Shown here in pieces: positions 14,053 through 17,787 of a DNA stretch of 17,787 bases. The translations under genes and the position numbers were made by a program. The DNA lies in assembly GCA_965651365.1 (NCBI GenBank), contig CBFGSA010000057.1, positions 1-17,787 on the forward strand, read 5' to 3'. Under the pieces are notes generated by a model. The model had not been told where the DNA came from. It saw only the letters and a program-made list of their open reading frames with translations, and did not search any database. Every line of letters starts with the position of its first letter. Positions within the stretch are counted from its first letter, which is position 1. Source of the stretch: DASSBG01 sp965651365 (GTDB lineage: Bacteria; Pseudomonadota; Gammaproteobacteria; Xanthomonadales; Rhodanobacteraceae).

Positions 14053-15213
14053 ATGAACTTTCACGAGTATCAGGCCAAGCAGTTGTTTGCCGACTACGGC
14101 ATTGCCGTGCCGCCCGGCAAGGTGGCCGACAGCGCCGACGCGGCCGTCGAGGTGGCCGAGGCGATCGGTGGCAAGCAATGGATGGTCAAGGCACAGATTC
14201 ATGCCGGTGGTCGCGGCAAGGCCGGCGGCGTGAAGTTCTGCAAGTCGCTGGACGAGGTGCGCGAGGCCGCAGCCGGCATGCTCGGGCAGGAAATGGAAAC
14301 CTACCAGTCCGGCGGGCGTGCCTTGCCGGTCAATCTGGTGCTGGTGACCGAGGCCACCGACATCGACCAGGAACTGTACCTGTCGACCCTGGTCGACCGC
14401 GACTCGAAGGCCGTGACCTTCATCGCCTCGGCCCGCGGCGGCGTCGACATCGAACAGGTGGCACGCGAGACCCCGGACGAGATTCACACCGTCACCGTCA
14501 ACTATGTGGAAGATCTGCAGCCGTGGCAGTGCCGCGAGCTGGGTTTTGCCATGGGCCTGAGCAGCAAGCAGACCCGCCAGCTTTCCAGGATCATGCTGGG
14601 CATGAACACGCTGTTCAACGAGCAGGACCTGTCGCTGATCGAGCTCAATCCGCTGGCCATCCTCGATGACGGCAATCTGGCGGCGCTGGACGGCAAGCTC
14701 AATTCCGACGACAACGCCGAGTTCCGGCATCCGAACCTGGCCCAGATGCGTGACCGCAGCCAGGAAGATCCAGCCGAGGCCCGTGCGGCCGAGAACGACC
14801 TCAACTACGTCACCATGGACGGCAATATCGGCTGCATGGTCAATGGCGCGGGCCTTGCCATGGCGACCATGGACGTGATCAAGCTGGCTGGTGGCGAGCC
14901 GGCCAATTTCCTCGATGTCGGCGGCGGCGCCACCACCGAGCGGGTGACCGAAGCGTTCAAGCTGATCCTGTCATCGGACAAGGTCAAGGCCATCCTGGTC
15001 AACATCTTCGGCGGCATCGTGCGCTGCGACCTGATTGCCGAGGGCATCATCGCGGCGGTCAGGGAAGTGGGTCTGGAAATCCCGGTGATCGTGCGCCTGC
15101 AGGGCACCAATGTGGAAAAGGGCCGCGAGCTGCTGGCCGAGTCCGGCCTCAAGATCACCCCCGCCGACGATCTAAATGATGCGGCGAAGAAAGCGGTCGC
15201 CGCGGCAAAATAA
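14053..15213 (+). CDS. sucC: Succinyl-CoA synthetase beta subunit (ADP-forming)
   Basis: A 386-residue SucC, close to the E. coli length (388). It begins MNFHEYQAKQLFADYGIAVP. The ATP-grasp region carries VKAQIHAGGRGKAGGVKF (about 45-62). ELNPL and the Mg-binding ALDGKLNSDDNAEFRHP follow, and the CoA-ligase half has GAGLAMATMD and the phosphate-contact NIFGGIVRCD. It catalyses succinyl-CoA + ADP + Pi to succinate + CoA + ATP with SucD in the TCA cycle. AGGA seven bases before the ATG fixes the start. sucD follows after 24 bp. Confidence 0.97.
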   Translation: MNFHEYQAKQLFADYGIAVPPGKVADSADAAVEVAEAIGGKQWMVKAQIHAGGRGKAGGVKFCKSLDEVREAAAGMLGQEMETYQSGGRALPVNLVLVTEATDIDQELYLSTLVDRDSKAVTFIASARGGVDIEQVARETPDEIHTVTVNYVEDLQPWQCRELGFAMGLSSKQTRQLSRIMLGMNTLFNEQDLSLIELNPLAILDDGNLAALDGKLNSDDNAEFRHPNLAQMRDRSQEDPAEARAAENDLNYVTMDGNIGCMVNGAGLAMATMDVIKLAGGEPANFLDVGGGATTERVTEAFKLILSSDKVKAILVNIFGGIVRCDLIAEGIIAAVREVGLEIPVIVRLQGTNVEKGRELLAESGLKITPADDLNDAAKKAVAAAK

Positions 15214-15237
15214 AAGAACATTCGCAAGGATCAACTG

Positions 15238-16110
15238 ATGAGCGTACTCGTAGACAAATCCACCAAGGTTGTCGTGCAGGGCTTCACCGGCCAGCAGGGC
15301 ACCTTTCATGCCGAGCAGGCGCTGGATTACGGCACCAGGGTGGTGGGTGGGGTCACCCCGGGCAAGGGTGGCCAGGAGCACCTGGGCCTGCCGGTGTTCA
15401 ACACCCTGGGCGATGCCGTCGAGGAGACCGGTGCCAACGCCTCGGTGGTGTTCGTGCCGCCGCCCTTCGCCGCCGATGCCATTCTTGAAGCGGTCAACAA
15501 CAACATCAAGGTGATCGTGGCCATCACCGAGGGTATCCCTGTACTGGACATGCTGCGGGTCAAGAACGCGCTCAAGGCCTATCCGGACACGGTGCTGATC
15601 GGGCCCAACTGCCCCGGCATCATCACCCCGGGCGAATGCAAGATCGGCATCATGCCGGGCCACATCCATTCGCCGGGCAAGGTCGGTATCGTCAGCCGCT
15701 CGGGCACGCTGACCTACGAGGCGGTCTACCAGACCACCCAGGTCGGCCTGGGTCAGAGTACCGTGATCGGCATCGGCGGCGATCCGATCCAGGGCATGAA
15801 CTTCATCGATTGCCTGAAGCTGTTCCAGGATGATGAACAGACCGAAGGCATCATCATGGTCGGCGAGATCGGCGGCAGCGCCGAGGAAGACGCGGCCGAG
15901 TTCATCGCCGAGCATGTGAGCAAACCGGTCGTTTCGTTCATTGCCGGCGCTTCGGCGCCTCCGGGCAAGCGCATGGGCCATGCCGGCGCCATCATCTCCG
16001 GCGGCAAGGGTACGGCCGAAGCCAAGTTCGAGGCACTGGAGAAGGCCGGCGTCACCACGGTGAAATCGCCGGCCGATCTCGGCGAGGCACTCGCCAAGCG
16101 CATGAAGTAG
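15238..16110 (+). CDS. sucD: Succinyl-CoA synthetase alpha subunit
   Basis: A 290-residue SucD, the usual length. The CoA-binding Rossmann domain starts MSVLVDKSTKVVVQGFTGQQG. GPNCPGIITPGECKIGIMPG is complete, and the active-site phosphohistidine is H248 in MGHAGAIISGGKGTAEAK (E. coli H246). It pairs with SucC, encoded immediately upstream. AAGGA lies seven bases before the ATG. nadE starts 13 bp after its TAG, so the three genes are probably cotranscribed. Confidence 0.97.
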   Translation: MSVLVDKSTKVVVQGFTGQQGTFHAEQALDYGTRVVGGVTPGKGGQEHLGLPVFNTLGDAVEETGANASVVFVPPPFAADAILEAVNNNIKVIVAITEGIPVLDMLRVKNALKAYPDTVLIGPNCPGIITPGECKIGIMPGHIHSPGKVGIVSRSGTLTYEAVYQTTQVGLGQSTVIGIGGDPIQGMNFIDCLKLFQDDEQTEGIIMVGEIGGSAEEDAAEFIAEHVSKPVVSFIAGASAPPGKRMGHAGAIISGGKGTAEAKFEALEKAGVTTVKSPADLGEALAKRMK

Positions 16111-16123
16111 GCCGGCAGCAGTC

Positions 16124-17787
16124 ATGCTTCGCATTGCGCTGGCCCAGTTCGACTTTCCGGTCGGCGCAGTCGAAGCCAATGCCGCGCGGATCGCCGAGCT
16201 GGCCGCCACGGCCCGCGACCAGCATGCGGCCGACGGCATCGTTTTTCCCGAGCTGGCGCTCAGCGGCTACCCGCCCGAAGACCTGTTGTTCCGGCCGGCC
16301 TTTCTCGCTGCCTGCGAGAAGGCACTGGCCGGACTTGCCGAACAGATCGAGGGCATCGTGGCCGTGGTGGGTCATCCGCAAGCTCGCGGCAGCGTGGTCT
16401 ACAACGCGGCCAGCGTGCTGCGTGACGGCGGCATTGAAACGACCTATCGCAAGCGCGAGCTGCCCAACTACGCCGTGTTCGACGAACGGCGCTACTTCGA
16501 GAGCGGCCGCGAGCCGTGCACCTTCGAGGTCAAGGGCACTCGGCTGGGCGTGGTGATCTGCGAGGACCTGTGGTTTTCCGCACCGCTGGCCGATACCGTG
16601 GCCGCCGGTGCCGACCTGGTGCTGGTGCCCAACGCCTCGCCCTACGAGACCGGCAAGCCGGCCGAGCGCGATGCACTGATTGCGCGCCGCGTGGCGGAAA
16701 GCCCGGTGGCAATGGCCTACGTCAACGTCGTCGGTGGGCAGGATGACGTGGTGTTCGACGGCGCCTCGGTGTTGGCCGATGCCGACGGCACGGTGCACGA
16801 TGCCGCCGAGGCCTTTGCCGAACAACTGTTGGTCGCCGATTTCGACCCGGATTCCGCTCGCTTCAGCAAGGCCGATTGGGTCGACGAAGCCGACGAAAGC
16901 GAACTGTCGCTGACCTGGCGCGCACTGGTGCGCGGCACGGCCGACTACGTGCGCAAGAACGGATTTCGGCGTGCCTGGCTCGGCCTGTCCGGCGGCATCG
17001 ACTCGGCCCTGACCCTGGCCGTGGCCGTCGACGCGCTCGGTGCCGACAATGTCACCGCCGTGGCCCTGCCTTCGCGCTACACCTCCGATCTCAGCAACGA
17101 TCTGGCTGCCGAACAGGCCCGGGCATTGGGCGTGGAATTGCTGAGCGTGCCGATCGAAGCCCCGTTCCAGGGATTTGTCGATGCGCTAGCGCCCACATTC
17201 ACCGGCCACGATACCGACATCACCGAGGAAAACCTGCAGTCGCGCTGTCGCGGCGCACTGCTGATGGCCCTCAGCAACAAGCTCGGCGGCCTGCTGCTGT
17301 CGACCGGCAACAAGAGCGAAATGGCGGTCGGCTACGCCACCCTGTACGGCGACATGTGCGGCGCCTTTGCGCCCTTGAAGGATGTCTACAAGACCGACGT
17401 GTTTCGGCTGGCCAAGTGGCGCAATGGACCGGGAATGGGGAATCGGGAATGGGGAATCGATGGTCGGGACCCGAGTCCCGAGTCCCGAGTCCCGAGTCCC
17501 GTTGTCCCTCAAGCGGTCATTGATCGCCCGCCCTCAGCGGAGCTCCGCGACAACCAGGCCGATACCGATTCCCTGCCACCCTACGAAGAACTGGACGCGA
17601 TCCTGAGACTGTTCATCGACCAGGAACAGTCCAGTGAGGAGATTATCGCCGCCGGCCACGATGCCGCCACCGTCGAGCGCATCACGCGCCTGGTGCTGGC
17701 CAACGAGTTCAAGCGCCGCCAGTCCGCCCCCGGCCCCAAGATCACCCGCCGCGCCTTCGGCCGCGAACGCCGCTACCCGATCAGCTC
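16124..17787 (+). CDS. nadE: Glutamine-dependent NAD+ synthetase, 3' end cut by window, with repeat-derived insert
   Basis: A two-domain NadE that amidates nicotinate adenine dinucleotide to NAD+ using ammonia from glutamine. The N-terminal nitrilase-type glutaminase has the triad E43 (FPELALSGYPPED), K110 (RKRELPNY) and C146 (VICEDLW). The synthetase domain has the ATP loop SGGIDSAL, then STGNKSEMAVGYATLYGDMC and APLKDVYKTDVFRLAKWRN. Residues about 435-459 are encoded by a heptanucleotide inverted repeat. The conserved VVPQAVIDRPPSAEL and DSLPPYEELDAIL then resume in the same frame, and the C-terminal RRAFGRERRYPIS is close to the usual end, so only a few codons are missing. No stop or frameshift interrupts it. 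The ribosome site is weak; coupling to sucD, 13 bp upstream, is likely. The insert is a visible oddity; whether the enzyme tolerates it is not shown here. Confidence 0.93.
   Translation, partial: MLRIALAQFDFPVGAVEANAARIAELAATARDQHAADGIVFPELALSGYPPEDLLFRPAFLAACEKALAGLAEQIEGIVAVVGHPQARGSVVYNAASVLRDGGIETTYRKRELPNYAVFDERRYFESGREPCTFEVKGTRLGVVICEDLWFSAPLADTVAAGADLVLVPNASPYETGKPAERDALIARRVAESPVAMAYVNVVGGQDDVVFDGASVLADADGTVHDAAEAFAEQLLVADFDPDSARFSKADWVDEADESELSLTWRALVRGTADYVRKNGFRRAWLGLSGGIDSALTLAVAVDALGADNVTAVALPSRYTSDLSNDLAAEQARALGVELLSVPIEAPFQGFVDALAPTFTGHDTDITEENLQSRCRGALLMALSNKLGGLLLSTGNKSEMAVGYATLYGDMCGAFAPLKDVYKTDVFRLAKWRNGPGMGNREWGIDGRDPSPESRVPSPVVPQAVIDRPPSAELRDNQADTDSLPPYEELDAILRLFIDQEQSSEEIIAAGHDAATVERITRLVLANEFKRRQSAPGPKITRRAFGRERRYPIS
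17431..17508. repeat. Heptanucleotide inverted array inside nadE
   Basis: Ten 7-bp units in strict register (17431-17500): GGGAATG, GGGAATC, GGGAATG, GGGAATC, then GATGGTC and GGGACCC, then four GAGTCCC. A degenerate unit (GTTGTCCC) follows. The right half is the reverse complement of GGGACTC, which differs from GGGAATC at one base, so the two halves form an imperfect hairpin with one mismatch per heptad. The tandem CCCGAGT tract alone spans 17470-17501. GGGAATC/GGGACTC heptads are, as I recall, typical intergenic repeats of Xanthomonadaceae; here the array is within a coding frame. Confidence 0.9.

Noticed and set aside
17401..17787. nadE as a frameshifted pseudogene
   Set aside because: The frame is open through the repeat and the conserved PPSAEL and DSLPPY segments resume in the same frame.

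Overview
The window looks like chromosomal DNA of a GC-rich gammaproteobacterium. The order pilR-pilS / sucC-sucD-nadE and the heptanucleotide GGGAATC/GGGACTC repeats suggest Xanthomonadales (Lysobacterales) or a close relative. This placement comes from gene content and remembered gene orders; no search was run. Nearly all the DNA is coding, mostly housekeeping genes. No tRNA, rRNA, CRISPR array, transposase or phage gene was seen.

Layout. Positions 1-205 hold two copies of a ~100-bp tandem repeat, each with a perfect 10-bp-arm palindrome. Positions 206-2101 (minus strand) are a five-gene operon read leftward: a membrane-anchored SPFH/band-7 protein, an unlisted 27-residue single-helix membrane protein, a ribbon-helix-helix (Arc-type) regulator, a DUF4177 protein and a VanY-like M15 peptidase. 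Its promoter (2130-2158) has two TGATATC dyads one helical turn apart between the -35 and -10 boxes. That is a natural operator for the operon's own regulator. Positions 2171-2253 are a GTAGGGTG-type inverted repeat. At 2295-3380 (minus) lies an exported protein of unknown function, divergent from an NAD-type isocitrate dehydrogenase (3458-4465), which overlaps a small alpha/beta hydrolase by one base. A REP-like palindrome precedes rlmKL (5153-7315, TTG start). A small exported DUF6491-like protein (7342-7752, minus) is divergent from mutL (7866-9662), which carries the endonuclease motif and is followed by a DUF1684 protein. Positions 10604-10782 hold two further palindromic elements. pilR and pilS (10783-13918, minus) are divergent from sucC, sucD and nadE (14053 to the window end).

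How the genes work together. Isocitrate dehydrogenase and SucCD are TCA-cycle enzymes and NadE makes NAD+, so central energy metabolism is well represented. PilS/PilR is the sigma-54-dependent two-component system that controls type IV pilin expression. MutL serves mismatch repair and RlmKL modifies 23S rRNA.

The two most notable observations are: (i) a 70-bp array of ten 7-bp units, four GGGAAT[G/C] then a mirrored set of GAGTCCC, lying inside and in frame with nadE and adding roughly 20 residues before the conserved PPSAEL segment; and (ii) the compact SPFH/mini-membrane protein/RHH/DUF4177/peptidase operon, in which three of four gene junctions use a TGA stop fused to the next Shine-Dalgarno (TGAGGA).
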